A stretch of 41,191 nucleotides of DNA from Clostridia bacterium (GCA_028708805.1 JAQVYC010000009.1:1-41191), one strand, 5' to 3'; shown: positions 8,339-18,661, numbered from the stretch's first letter. Numbers and translations: made by a program. The notes: generated by a model not told the origin, from the letters alone.

Positions 8339-8826
8339 TAAAAAAATTTTATCTTAAATTTTAACTGCAATAATTAGTTTTGAGCTTTATAGTTTTGTTC
8401 AAATTGTTTTATAGTTTTAATTTTTTGTTTTTTTTTATACAAAATCCCTTAAATCAAAGATAACACAAAATAATACATTAAACAACCATTTTTTGAGTTC
8501 TTTTTCAATAAAAAAGTTCCGTTTAAGAACATAATTATACTAAAATATATTCAAATAATGCGAATTGGAAATGGTTTATTCAAAAGATAATGTATCAATA
8601 AGCGAATTTTATAAATGTAATAACAATAAGAAAATTTTGTAAAGACTCAAATATGTTGAGCGAACACATCCTTTAAATTGTCGTAAGTTTTTGATTTTTT
8701 CCGAATGCGTTTAAAGTTTAAGTTTTTATAGGAGGTCTATTTCTGGCTACTTTATAATTTCTAAACCAAAATTTTAATTGTTAATCTACTGGAAAACTTA
8801 ATAATATTGTGTTTATTTATATATTA

Positions 8827-8853
8827 ACTGATTATAATGATTTTTCATAAAAT
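8827..8853 (+). promoter_or_regulatory. Possible sigma-K/E-like promoter of the collagen-like gene
   Basis: AC at 8827-8828 is followed after 17 nt by CATAAAAT at 8846-8853, matching the mother-cell sporulation pattern AC ... CATANNNT. BclA-type exosporium genes are known to use such promoters in spore formers. Whether this organism sporulates is not shown by the window, and the pattern is short, so this is tentative. Confidence 0.3.
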
Positions 8854-8882
8854 GATTTAGAACATATTAAAAGGAGAATTTT

Positions 8883-9731
<849 letters not shown>

Positions 9732-9796
9732 ATTAAAAATTAATATTGATATATCCTATCGAATTCAAATGTTTATATAGACAATCTTATAAAAAT

Positions 9797-9822
9797 AAAA
9801 GCCCCACATTTGTGGGACTTTT
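9797..9822. terminator. Bidirectional intrinsic terminator
   Basis: Arms AAAAG-C-CCCAC and GTGGG-A-CTTTT form a stem with one C-A mismatch and a short ATTT loop, followed on the plus strand by TTTTATCTT and on the minus strand by TTTTATTTTTA. It can serve the collagen-like gene (plus) and the small zinc-ribbon gene (minus), which converge here. Confidence 0.8.
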
Positions 9823-9880
9823 ATCTTATCTTTTGTAATTACTGATATTCAAAAATTAAATCATTATATGGTTTTTATTT

Positions 9881-10039
9881 TTAATATCTTGGACGCCTTT
9901 GTTGCTTTCTTGCTTTTCTGCATTCAGGGCATCTTGTAGGTTCATTTGTAAAGCCTTTTTCTTGGTAGAATTCTTGTTCACCAGTTGTCCAAACAAATTC
10001 ATTTCCACAATCTTTACAGATTAAAGTTTTGTCTTGCAT
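9881..10039 (-). CDS. Small zinc-ribbon domain protein (52 aa, absent from the ORF track)
   Basis: Translating the minus strand from the ATG at 10039 gives 52 residues starting MQDKTLICKDCGNEF and ending RRPRY with a TAA stop. Two CXXC knuckles, CKDC and CPEC about 26 residues apart, form a zinc ribbon, and FVWTTGEQEFY followed by EPTRCPECR matches the small probable zinc-ribbon family (PF13451-like) common in Clostridia. A GGAGGG ribosome site lies 5 nt upstream. The cellular role of this family is not established. Transcription would end at the shared terminator at 9797-9822. Confidence 0.88.
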   Translation of the reverse strand: MQDKTLICKDCGNEFVWTTGEQEFYQEKGFTNEPTRCPECRKARKQQRRPRY

Positions 10040-10149
10040 GTTTTCCCTCCTTTTTAGATTTTGGATAACGCAAAAGACAAAATTGTTTTAATGAGTTTCC
10101 AATATTAAGAATGTTATTTAATTATGGATACGATTGTTGAGACATTCTT

Positions 10150-10226
10150 TGGTAGGACTGAGTGGACTCGAACCACCGACCCCCACCTTATCAGGGTGGT
10201 GCTCTAACCAGCTGAGCTACAGTCCT
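10150..10226 (-). tRNA. tRNA-Ile (GAT anticodon)
   Basis: On the minus strand the acceptor arms AGGACTG and CAGTCCT pair over 7 bp, the anticodon loop is CTGATAA with GAT, and the T-arm GGTTCGAGTCC is standard. The CCA end is encoded (10150-10152). The gene lies 110 nt downstream of tRNA-Ala on the same strand and is probably co-transcribed with it. Confidence 0.96.
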
Positions 10227-10336
10227 TTATTGTGTTTTGGCGACTTTACACCTGTCTTATTCGTTTTTAAACTGCAACATCACTGTTAGTGTGATACAAA
10301 TTACTTATTGTTTTAACGACTTCTCTCCTGTCTAAA

Positions 10337-10413
10337 TGGTGGAGGTAAGCGGATTCGAACCGCTGACCCCCTGCTTGCAAGGCAGGTGCTCTAGCCAACT
10401 GAGCCATACCCCC
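10337..10413 (-). tRNA. tRNA-Ala (TGC anticodon)
   Basis: On the minus strand the acceptor arms GGGGGTA and TACCTCC pair with one G-U, the anticodon loop CTTGCAA carries TGC, and the T-arm GGTTCGAATCC is standard. The CCA end is encoded (10337-10339). It is first in a two-tRNA unit with its own promoter. The Ala-Ile pairing recalls rRNA-operon spacers, but no rRNA gene is present here. Confidence 0.96.
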
Positions 10414-10427
10414 ATAGTTCTTTTGAG

Positions 10428-10456
10428 AATATAACAAAAAAAATCAAATTTGTCAA
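10428..10456 (-). promoter_or_regulatory. Sigma-A promoter of the tRNA-Ala/tRNA-Ile unit
   Basis: On the minus strand TTGACA (10456-10451), a 17-nt spacer and TATATT (10433-10428) lie 15 nt upstream of the tRNA-Ala 5' end. Hexamers and spacing are near consensus. Confidence 0.85.
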
Positions 10457-10517
10457 GTTTATTTTACATTTTATTTTTTATTTTATTTTGAAAAATTATT
10501 CTATTTAATCAATTTTT

Positions 10518-11621
10518 ATGTTAAATATCATATGCTATTATATGATTACTTTAAGTGTTTGTTTAATTGTAAAAAATGAAGAAAAAAATTTGGCAAATTG
10601 CCTAGAATGCGTAAAGCAATTCGCTGATGAAATTGTAATTGTAGATACAGGCTCACAAGATAAAACCGTTCCAATTGCGCATAAATATACAAATGAAGTT
10701 TATTTTTTTGAGTGGCTGGATGATTTTGCGAAAGCAAGAAATTTTTCATTTTCAAAAGCAACTTGTGAATACATTATGTGGCTTGATGCGGATGATATAA
10801 TTCTACAACCTGAAATTTTAAAAATTTTAAAATTGAAAAAAGATTTACCTGCCTTTTATGATATGGTGATTATGAAATATGTCAGTGCTTTTGACGCAAA
10901 CGGCGAAGCACTTTTTTATTTTTTCCGAGAGCGAATAGTTAAAAATAATGTAGGTTTTAAATGGCAAGGATTTGTACATGAGGTTATTCCTATATCAAGA
11001 AATGTTTTGCATTCAGATATTTGCATTCATCATAATAAAAAGGAAACAACGCAGGAACATGCTAACAGAAACTTAATTATTTATGAAAAAGCCTTGAAAA
11101 AAAATATTTCTTTTACAAATAGAGATAACTACTATTATGGGCGAGAACTTTTTTATCATAAAAAATATAAAAAAGCCATAAAATTTTTAAAATTATTTTT
11201 AAAACAAGAGAAATTTAATAAAAACGATATTTACGAAGCTCACTTAATTGTTGCGGATTGTTATGTTTTTTTGAACGATTATGAAAAAGCGTTGTCTTAT
11301 TTAATTGAAAATTTTAAATCTAATATTCCAAATTCAAAGCTGTTATGTAAAATTGGTGATGTGTTTCTTCTTAAAAATGATTATAAAAAAGCTATTTTTT
11401 GGTATGAAAATGCACTGTTAAACTCTGGGAAAAATGAATTTACTTTTATTGAAAAACAATATGAAGATTTTTATCCTTATTTACAACTTTGTGTTTGTTA
11501 TTATAAATTGAATGATTTGGAAAAAGCTTTTCTCTATAATAAAAAAGCAGAAGAAGTTGATTCTACAAACGAAAGTGTGCAATGGAATAATAAATTTTTT
11601 AATAAAATAAATTTATCATAA
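10518..11621 (+). CDS. Family 2 glycosyltransferase with C-terminal TPR-like repeats
   Basis: The N-terminal 220 residues are a GT-A fold: LSVCLIVKNEEKNL at the start, IVDTGSQDKT (sugar-nucleotide site), and the metal-binding DADD in MWLDADDI. About residues 230-345 contain helical TPR-like repeats (YEKALSYLIENF, YKKAIFWYENAL, LEKAFLYNKKAEEV). This layout is that of WaaE/SunS-like glycosyltransferases. It may start at the second Met (10542, MITLSVCLIV), which is where family members usually begin; neither ATG has a clear ribosome site. It sits between two Thr-rich collagen-like genes, so glycosylation of those proteins is a reasonable inference. Confidence 0.88.
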   Translation: MLNIICYYMITLSVCLIVKNEEKNLANCLECVKQFADEIVIVDTGSQDKTVPIAHKYTNEVYFFEWLDDFAKARNFSFSKATCEYIMWLDADDIILQPEILKILKLKKDLPAFYDMVIMKYVSAFDANGEALFYFFRERIVKNNVGFKWQGFVHEVIPISRNVLHSDICIHHNKKETTQEHANRNLIIYEKALKKNISFTNRDNYYYGRELFYHKKYKKAIKFLKLFLKQEKFNKNDIYEAHLIVADCYVFLNDYEKALSYLIENFKSNIPNSKLLCKIGDVFLLKNDYKKAIFWYENALLNSGKNEFTFIEKQYEDFYPYLQLCVCYYKLNDLEKAFLYNKKAEEVDSTNESVQWNNKFFNKINLS

Positions 11622-11648
11622 GTATTATAAAATTAAATTAATATCAAG

Positions 11649-11688
11649 CTTAAATTTCTTATTATGTTATTAATAGAAATTTTTTAAG
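11649..11688. terminator. Probable terminator between converging genes
   Basis: CTTAAATTTCT and AGAAATTTTTTAAG form an AT-rich imperfect stem around a 15-nt loop in the 68 nt between the glycosyltransferase and collagen-like gene stops. T runs are short, so its efficiency is uncertain. Confidence 0.4.
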
Positions 11689-11689
11689 T

Positions 11690-12454
<765 letters not shown>

Positions 12455-12627
12455 AAAATTATCTCCTTCGGCTTTATTATATTCTTATTTATGATAACAA
12501 TAATTTTTTTGACACTAAATTTTTCTAATTAAAATAAAACAAAAAAACATTCATTCATCATCTTAAAATTTAAGCTAGGACAAAAATCTAACAAAGTCAA
12601 CTTTATAATTTTAACTTTATATAAAAT

Positions 12628-12652
12628 AAAATCAGAGATTAACTCTGATTTT
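12628..12652. terminator. Bidirectional intrinsic terminator after rubrerythrin
   Basis: A perfect 10-bp stem AAAATCAGAG / CTCTGATTTT with an ATTAA loop, followed by T-rich tails on both strands. On the minus strand it lies 27 nt past the rubrerythrin stop and insulates the collagen-like gene. Confidence 0.85.
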
Positions 12653-12678
12653 ATTATTTAAAACTATTAAATTAAAGT

Positions 12679-13218
12679 TTAATATTTATTGTTTTCTATC
12701 TCAAAATATGCTTGCGGGTGGTCACAGACAGGACAAATTTCAGGAGCAGAATTTCCAACATGAAGATGCCCACAATTGCGACATTTCCATGTAACAATCT
12801 TATCTGCTTTAAATAATTTACTCTCTTTTACAGCCTTAGCAAAGGCTAAAAATCTCTTTTCGTGTTCATTTTCAATTTTCGCTATACCTTCAAAAAGCTC
12901 TGCATATTTATCAAACCCTTCCTCTTTCGCTTCTTTTGCCATTCTAGCATACATTTCGGTATATTCGCTTTTTTCGCCAGCAGCAGCATCTAAAAGATTT
13001 GAATAAGTTTCTTTGATTTCACCACCATTTAAAATTTTAAACCAAATTTTAGCATGCTCTTTTTCATTGTTAGCGGTTTCTTCAAAGATGGCAGCAATTT
13101 GCTCATAACCATCCTTTTTTGCTTTGGAAGCATAAAAAGAATATTTATTCCTTGCCTGACTTTCCCCTGCAAATGCTTCCCATAAGTTTTTTTCTGTTTT
13201 AGTACCTTTTATTTCCAT
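12679..13218 (-). CDS. Rubrerythrin
   Basis: Rubrerythrins reduce hydrogen peroxide in anaerobes using a di-iron site and a rubredoxin-like iron. The 179-residue protein has the ferritin-like domain with the Glu/His ligand motifs AFAGESQARNKY, EETANNEKEHAKIW and EGIAKIENEHEKRF, then a C-terminal rubredoxin-like part WKCRNCGHLH ... CPVCDHPQAYF with two CXXC pairs. The track starts at 13263, but the ATG at 13218 has an AAGGAG site 7 nt upstream and begins the family's usual MEIKGTKTEKNL. It is monocistronic, ended by the 12628-12652 terminator. Confidence 0.96.
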   Translation of the reverse strand: MEIKGTKTEKNLWEAFAGESQARNKYSFYASKAKKDGYEQIAAIFEETANNEKEHAKIWFKILNGGEIKETYSNLLDAAAGEKSEYTEMYARMAKEAKEEGFDKYAELFEGIAKIENEHEKRFLAFAKAVKESKLFKADKIVTWKCRNCGHLHVGNSAPEICPVCDHPQAYFEIENNKY

Positions 13219-13327
13219 AATTTTTCTCCTTTTATTTTTTATAACAAAAATATAATCATCCAAAATTCAAAAGAAATATTCAATGGCAATTATTAAAAGC
13301 ATACGATTATATTTTTTTGATTATTTA

Positions 13328-13870
13328 TTAATTAGACATATAAACAAATGTTTCTATATATTTATATAATTCAGTTTGATTTGCATAGGTTGTTAAAGCA
13401 TAATAAAATGATGAATTTGCAGCTTGCTGAAAGTATAAATTTAACTGAAAAAATGTGCCTGAGTTTTTAACTTCAAATATAATTTTATTATACTTTTGCT
13501 CTTTTGCCACATTATTTATTTTTAAGGTTTGTTCTTCGGTGAAACCAAATGTTACTTTATAATCACTAAATACTTGAATGTTTTTAGTTTGCGTAACATC
13601 TGCATTATTGCCAGTTTGTCCAGAAAGAATCGCAGATAAATAACTTCTACTAAAACTTTGGTTAAAAAGCTTCATTGTTTCATCATAAATTTCTTTATTG
13701 ACTGCTTCTGTATAAAAAACTTCTTTATTGCCTTTATTCCTAATTGTAATGCTCTCAGGTGATGCAAAAACAGGCTTATAATTAACCGAAACTGAAACCA
13801 TTACTACTACCATAATTGAAATTAATAGTAGCAGTCCAAAACTTAGTCCTAGTCCTATCTTCTTTTTCAT
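13328..13870 (-). CDS. Membrane-anchored protein of unknown function, coupled to ftsH
   Basis: I do not recognise this 180-residue protein. Residues 5-27 form one strong hydrophobic segment (LGLSFGLLLLISIMVVVMVSV) after a KKK start, giving an N-in membrane anchor or uncleaved signal; the remainder is a polar extracytoplasmic domain with a mixed strand-helix pattern and several aromatic residues near the end (FYYALTTYANQTELYKYIETF). There are no cysteines and no lipobox. Its ATG overlaps the ftsH stop as TAATG, so translation is tied to ftsH. A modulator or substrate-presenting partner of FtsH is a guess from this coupling only. Confidence 0.75.
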   Translation of the reverse strand: MKKKIGLGLSFGLLLLISIMVVVMVSVSVNYKPVFASPESITIRNKGNKEVFYTEAVNKEIYDETMKLFNQSFSRSYLSAILSGQTGNNADVTQTKNIQVFSDYKVTFGFTEEQTLKINNVAKEQKYNKIIFEVKNSGTFFQLNLYFQQAANSSFYYALTTYANQTELYKYIETFVYMSN

Positions 13871-16173
13871 TAATCCTTATCTCCTTTTTGATTGAGATTA
13901 TCATTTGATTTTTTTTGTTTGGTTTGTTTTTTTGAAGTTTGTTTTTTTTCTTTAGATTTCTTTATTTTATTGTCTTTCTTATCTGAAATTTTGCTTGAAG
14001 TCTTACTTAATCCCTTGCTCTTTAAAGTAGTTGATTTACTTGATTTTTTTTGTTTGGTTTGTTTTTGCTCAGCGTCTACTTCATTTTCATTTTCAACATT
14101 TAGCTCTTTGTTTTTATTGCTCTCGTTTTCTTTATTTTTCTTTGTTTTAGCAACAAAATCATTTCTTAACTTGATTATATTTTTATGCTCCTGTTCGCTT
14201 ATGATGCCGTGCTTTAAAAACACTTCACTTGTTTTTACTTTCATTTCAAGTTCACGAAATTTGTTTAATTCTTCTTTTTCTTTTCTGCTTTTCTCCGCTT
14301 TGTTCTGCCTTAATTTTTCTTCTTTGTCCATATGCTTTATAACTTCTTCAACACTTTCACCACTAACAAGCATATCTACTTGTTCTTTGTAAATTGTGTC
14401 TTTTGCTAAGAGCAGTTTAGTCATATTATGCAACAAATCAATATTGTCTTCCAAAATTTTCTTTGCTCTATTATAATTGTAATTCAAAATTTCATTTACT
14501 TCATTATCAATTTCGCCTGCGGTCTTTTCTGAGTGCTGAACACGAGAATGATAATCTCTACCTACAAATACTTCGGTATCGGAGTCAAAACCCATAAAGC
14601 CAAATTTTCGGCTCATTCCCCACTCCATAACCATTTTCCTTGCAAGTTTTGTTGCTTGCTGAATATCACTTGCTGCACCTACTGTTATATCTTTCAAAAC
14701 AAGCTCTTCGGCAATTCTGCCACCCATAAAACTAGCAATTAAGTCATTCAATTTATTATATGTCATATGGTTGTCATCATTTTCAGGCAATCGTAGAGTG
14801 TAACCCGCAGCCATTCCTCGTGCAATAATTGAAATTTCTTGCGCATCTTCAATATCTTTTAATTTGTTAAAGAGAATTGCATGACCTGATTCATGATATG
14901 CTGTATTTTCTCTGTCTTTATCAGTAACATGTTTACTTCTCTTTTGAGGTCCCATTATAACTTTATTAATGCCTTCGGTGATGTCTTGCATTAAAATTCT
15001 AGGTCTTCCTGCTCTAGCCGCTAAAATTGCTGCTTCATTCAACATATTTTCTATATCGGCACCTGTAAACCCACTTGTTAAACGGGCTAAGGTTGTGAAA
15101 TTAACTTCATCATCAAGCGGTTTGTTTTTTGAATGAATTTTAAGAATGCCTTCACGACCTTTTACATCTGGGCGATGTACATACACCTGTCGGTCAAATC
15201 TTCCCGGTCTTAATAAGGCAGGGTCCAATATGTCCACTCGGTTAGTTGCAGCTAAAACAATTATTCCTTGATTAGATTCAAATCCATCAAGCTCTACAAG
15301 TAACTGATTTAAAGTTTGCTCACGCTCATCATTACTTCCACCTAGACCTGCCCCTCTTTGTCTGCCGACAGCATCAATTTCATCAATGAAAATAATGCAA
15401 GGACTTGTCTTTTTAGCTTGGTCAAACAAATCACGCACTCTTGAAGCACCAACACCCACAAACATTTCCACGAAGTCTGAACCGCTGATTGATAAAAACG
15501 GTACTTCGCTTTCGCCTGCAACTGCTCTTGCTAGCAAAGTTTTTCCTGTTCCCGGAGGTCCTACCAAAAGAACTCCTTTTGGTATTCTAGCACCTAGCTC
15601 TGTGAATTTAGATGGCAATTTTAAAAAGTCTACAATTTCTTCAAGCTCGGCTTTTTCTTCATCTGCTCCCGCAATGTCTGAAAATTTAACCTTTATATTT
15701 GTAACGGGTTTTGCTCGGCTTCTACTAAAACTTAAAGCTCCACTCGCTTTGCCACTAAACATTTTAAACATAAAATATACAAGAGCAAGACCTAAACCAA
15801 TCATAAGGACAGGATAAATGTAATCAAAAAGCGAACCTGCTGGCGGTTCAGAACTAACATATGATGCTTCATATGTTGCAAAAAGCTTATCGAATTCTTT
15901 TGAATTGTAAGTCATAAACATATCAGCCTTAGCAGGAAATTCATCAATGTCAATCTCTGAACCCGCTTCGCTTGTTAATTTAAAAACTAATTTACTATTT
16001 CCAACATTATACCATGCTTCAATTTTATTTTCTTCAAAATAGTTCACCACCTCTTGATACTGAGCTCTTTCTCCATGTGATGAAGTGTTGGAAAAAGAAA
16101 TTATAACGAAAAATAAAATAATCGCAATTAACACCCAATAAACTATTCTTGAATTTGTCTTATTACTATTCAC
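13870..16173 (-). CDS. ftsH: ATP-dependent zinc metalloprotease FtsH with an extended charged C-terminal tail
   Basis: FtsH is a membrane AAA+ protease that degrades misfolded and regulatory membrane and cytosolic proteins. The order is TM1 (10-28), a small extracytoplasmic domain, TM2 (116-138), AAA with Walker A GPPGTGKT (205-212), Walker B IIFIDEID (260-267) and arginine-finger region LRPGRFDRQ, then zinc motif HESGH (427-431). The family normally ends near 610-650 residues; this one has 767, with roughly 140 extra residues of Lys/Glu/Ser/Thr-rich low complexity including KQTKQKKS twice. The start codon appears to be GTG with only a weak upstream AGG. The next gene is coupled by TAATG. Confidence 0.95.
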   Translation of the reverse strand: MNSNKTNSRIVYWVLIAIILFFVIISFSNTSSHGERAQYQEVVNYFEENKIEAWYNVGNSKLVFKLTSEAGSEIDIDEFPAKADMFMTYNSKEFDKLFATYEASYVSSEPPAGSLFDYIYPVLMIGLGLALVYFMFKMFSGKASGALSFSRSRAKPVTNIKVKFSDIAGADEEKAELEEIVDFLKLPSKFTELGARIPKGVLLVGPPGTGKTLLARAVAGESEVPFLSISGSDFVEMFVGVGASRVRDLFDQAKKTSPCIIFIDEIDAVGRQRGAGLGGSNDEREQTLNQLLVELDGFESNQGIIVLAATNRVDILDPALLRPGRFDRQVYVHRPDVKGREGILKIHSKNKPLDDEVNFTTLARLTSGFTGADIENMLNEAAILAARAGRPRILMQDITEGINKVIMGPQKRSKHVTDKDRENTAYHESGHAILFNKLKDIEDAQEISIIARGMAAGYTLRLPENDDNHMTYNKLNDLIASFMGGRIAEELVLKDITVGAASDIQQATKLARKMVMEWGMSRKFGFMGFDSDTEVFVGRDYHSRVQHSEKTAGEIDNEVNEILNYNYNRAKKILEDNIDLLHNMTKLLLAKDTIYKEQVDMLVSGESVEEVIKHMDKEEKLRQNKAEKSRKEKEELNKFRELEMKVKTSEVFLKHGIISEQEHKNIIKLRNDFVAKTKKNKENESNKNKELNVENENEVDAEQKQTKQKKSSKSTTLKSKGLSKTSSKISDKKDNKIKKSKEKKQTSKKQTKQKKSNDNLNQKGDKD

Positions 16174-16314
16174 TTTAATATTTTTAACCTTTTAATTTTA
16201 ATATAACTAATATTGTTTATAATATTGCTTTTAATAGTTTATACAAATTAGTTTAAAAAATCAACCTATTTTTAACAATTAAGATATAATTTTAAAAAAT
16301 TGAGATATAATTTT

Positions 16315-16349
16315 AAAAAATGCAATGAAAATTTATTACTGCATTTTTT
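16315..16349 (-). terminator. Possible terminator downstream of the cvpA-like gene
   Basis: AAAAAATGCA and TGCATTTTTT are perfect 10-bp arms around a 15-nt loop, 68 nt past the cvpA-like stop; the arms supply a T run on both strands. Just beyond, a 19-nt AT-rich unit is repeated twice with a 21-bp period (16282-16300 and 16303-16321). Confidence 0.5.
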
Positions 16350-16416
16350 GATGAAATTAGATTTTATCTCGCAAGAAATTATAAAACAAAATCATAATGC
16401 AATATAAAGACATATT

Positions 16417-16974
16417 TTAATCAGTCTTGGGCTCTTCTTCTACATCATTTGTAAAATTAGAGGCAATTTGATTTTCAACAAATTCATATACAAAACTGGT
16501 CAGATAAGTGCCTTGCAACTTATCATTCACGAAGGTTTTAACTGATGGGATTAATGTTAAAACTGAAACAATTACAAAAAAGAACATAGTATAAACGACA
16601 CCTTTTATTATACCTAAAATAAAACCAAACGCCACATTTACCTTGCCTAAAACTTTACCTTTAAACAATTGCCCGACTGTATGATTTAGAACAAAAACAA
16701 ACACTCGAATTATAATATATGTTAAAATTATGCCAACTATAATAGTTATAATATAAGCTATACTGTTGCCTAATGTGACGGCAAGCCAGTCGGTTAACCC
16801 GAACAAACTATTCAATAAAAAAGCCATTTGGTCTTTGAATAAAAAGGCAACCACTAGCGTTCCTAAAAAGCCTAACAAAGATAACAAAGTTGAAAAAAAA
16901 CCTTTATACATTCCCAGAATTGCAAAAATTGCTATAATGGCAATAAATATCAAATCTATAATTATTCCGCTCAT
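16417..16974 (-). CDS. CvpA family membrane protein
   Basis: The 185-residue protein has four predicted membrane segments (about 5-22, 28-45, 63-88 and 105-135) with the CvpA pattern: an N-terminal DLIFIAIIAIFAILGMYKGFF and a YIITIIVGIILTYIIIRVF stretch, and a short acidic tail. CvpA-like proteins are associated with colicin V export in E. coli and with envelope integrity elsewhere, but the molecular role is unclear. An AAAGGA site lies just before the ATG. It stands upstream of the ftsH operon on the same strand. Confidence 0.85.
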   Translation of the reverse strand: MSGIIIDLIFIAIIAIFAILGMYKGFFSTLLSLLGFLGTLVVAFLFKDQMAFLLNSLFGLTDWLAVTLGNSIAYIITIIVGIILTYIIIRVFVFVLNHTVGQLFKGKVLGKVNVAFGFILGIIKGVVYTMFFFVIVSVLTLIPSVKTFVNDKLQGTYLTSFVYEFVENQIASNFTNDVEEEPKTD

Positions 16975-17215
16975 AATTTCCTTTAAAGTTTTTCGTAATA
17001 TAATTGTTATAAATATACATCTAGAAACATTATTAAATTTATTTAATAACTAATCAAGTATAAAATAAAAAAGGAAGCAAAGCAACAATTCTTTGAAAAA
17101 ATATTTATTTGTTATAAAATATTTTTCTTTTAATGATAGCGGTTACTATTCCTTATTTTAAAATACTATTTTTTTATTAAATAATACCAAAATGCAAAAG
17201 CATTATATATAATCT

Positions 17216-18661
17216 TTATTGTTTGTCTTTATTTTTTGTTTTATCTTTTGCTTCATTTTTAACTTCGATTGGTTTTTCTATTTTAACTGATTTCTTTACC
17301 TTCTGTTTTTCAGTTTCTGCTGATTTTTCAGTTTTAGCCTTAATTTTTGTCTCGGTTTCTACTGATTTTTCAGTTTTAGCGTTGCTTTTGGTTTCAGTTT
17401 TAGTCGATTTTTCTGCTTTGGGTTTTTGGGCTTTAATTTCAGCTTCACTTTTTGTTTGTGTTTTAATTTCAGGTTTGGTTTTCTTTTCAGTTTTAGTATT
17501 GTTCTCTGTTTTGGTATTTTTTTCATTCTTGGTATTGTCTGAATTTTCTTTTTTAGGTTCAGCTGGGTTTTCAGTTTCAGCAGGGTTTTCAGTTTCAGCA
17601 GGGTTTTCAGTTTCAGCAGGAGGATTTATTATAGTTGGCAATGAAAATGAAACTCTTTCTTTTTCAAAATCTATACTCTTAACAATTACTTCTATCTCTT
17701 GTTCAGGCTTCACAAGTTCATAAATTCGCTTGCCTGTTTCACCAGTATCATTTATGTGTAGAAGTCCTTCAATTTTTTTGTCAATAACAACCAAAGCACC
17801 AAACGGTAAAAATTTGCTTACTTTGCCTAAATAGCTTTTTCCTATTTCCAAAGATTTTAATCTTGAAAGTTTCGGATTTTCTAACATCTGTTTTAATCCT
17901 AGTAAAATCTTTTTATTCTCTATATCTATTTTGATAATTTTAAAATTTCTTTCTTCGCCCTCGGCTAAAACTTCTTCAACACTTTCAATCATATCATAAG
18001 ACAAATCTGAAATGTGAATAAAACAGTCAAAACCATCAACATTAACAAAAGCACCATATGGCATAATTTTAGTAACTTTACCCTTTACAACTTTGTTTAT
18101 AAAAACATTTGGCCAAAAATTATTTTCAATTGCTTCTTCTTTTTTTATTTGAAATTGAACAATTGACGCTTTTATTGTTTTATTTAACTTGTCTATATCT
18201 ATTGCAATCACTTCAATATTTTTATTTAAATATCTGCCCAATTGCGTTGTTGGTTTTACAGTAATTTCATTATTCGGTACAATTATTTTATATTCGCCCA
18301 AATTACCTAATAAATTATTGTTTTGAATTCTTCTCACAAAAAAGGTAAATGAATTGCCTGATTGAATTAAAGAAGCCTGAGCATTCTCAGATGAAATTAA
18401 TTCGGCTTTTGCCTTAGATGCCAAGATAAGCCCGTCTTCACTTTTACTTCCTAAGAGCATAACCGGAAAAATATCGCCTATTTTAGCATTAGAAAAATTC
18501 GGAAATTCTTCCTCTGAAATAAGACCGTCTAGCTTTCCGCCAATGTCAACTATTGCACCATCGTGCCTTAAAGTGATAACTTTTGCTTGGATAATCTGCT
18601 TAGTATTATAATTTACTAATGTTTTCTCAATGTTTTCTAAATTAAATATTATATCTTCCAT
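17216..18661 (-). CDS. S1-domain RNA-binding protein with a repetitive charged tail
   Basis: The 481-residue protein has four S1-like OB folds, at about 20-85 (VITLRHDGAIVDIGGKLDGLI), 105-175 (degenerate), 190-260 (GKVTKIMPYGAFVNVDGFDCFIHISDL) and 275-345 (LGKVSKFLPFGALVVIDKKIEGLLHI). This is the architecture of the Gram-positive RpsA/YpfD-type S1 homologues, which bind RNA and may help translation. Residues 350-481 are low complexity (Lys, Glu, Thr, Ala), starting with the hexapeptide AETENP repeated. The ATG has no good ribosome site nearby. Calling it ribosomal protein S1 itself would be too strong. Confidence 0.85.
   Translation of the reverse strand: MEDIIFNLENIEKTLVNYNTKQIIQAKVITLRHDGAIVDIGGKLDGLISEEEFPNFSNAKIGDIFPVMLLGSKSEDGLILASKAKAELISSENAQASLIQSGNSFTFFVRRIQNNNLLGNLGEYKIIVPNNEITVKPTTQLGRYLNKNIEVIAIDIDKLNKTIKASIVQFQIKKEEAIENNFWPNVFINKVVKGKVTKIMPYGAFVNVDGFDCFIHISDLSYDMIESVEEVLAEGEERNFKIIKIDIENKKILLGLKQMLENPKLSRLKSLEIGKSYLGKVSKFLPFGALVVIDKKIEGLLHINDTGETGKRIYELVKPEQEIEVIVKSIDFEKERVSFSLPTIINPPAETENPAETENPAETENPAEPKKENSDNTKNEKNTKTENNTKTEKKTKPEIKTQTKSEAEIKAQKPKAEKSTKTETKSNAKTEKSVETETKIKAKTEKSAETEKQKVKKSVKIEKPIEVKNEAKDKTKNKDKQ
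17558..17620. repeat. 18-bp tandem repeat inside the S1-protein gene
   Basis: Three consecutive 18-bp units (17558-17575, 17576-17593, 17594-17611) plus a partial fourth encode AETENP repeats. Units two and three are identical and the first differs by one base, suggesting recent slippage and probable length variation between strains. Confidence 0.9.

Larger units (their letters stand above)
8282..8882. other. 601-bp intergenic region between divergent cas3 and a collagen-like gene
   Basis: No convincing coding sequence is visible on either strand. The cas3-proximal end carries a perfect 24-bp AT-only palindrome (8304-8327) and a second inverted repeat TTTAAC-T-GTTAAA (8326-8338). Further on is an isolated ribosome-site-like AGGAGG near 8731-8736 with no usable start codon after it, possibly chance or a gene remnant. 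The collagen-proximal end has a possible sigma-K-like promoter and the gene's ribosome site. I could not find a consensus sigma-A promoter for cas3. Confidence 0.6.

Noticed and set aside
13892-14392. 166-aa Phe/Leu/Ser-rich ORF antisense to the ftsH tail
   Set aside because: Antisense of Lys/Glu-rich low-complexity sequence, which automatically gives a long hydrophobic frame.
17097-17126. AT-only inverted repeat downstream of the S1-domain gene as terminator
   Set aside because: The stem contains no G-C pair and the position is about 90 nt past the stop; too weak to call.
17223-17723. 166-aa ORF antisense to the S1-protein tail
   Set aside because: Antisense shadow of the charged repeat; Val/Ser/Phe periodicity mirrors the real frame.
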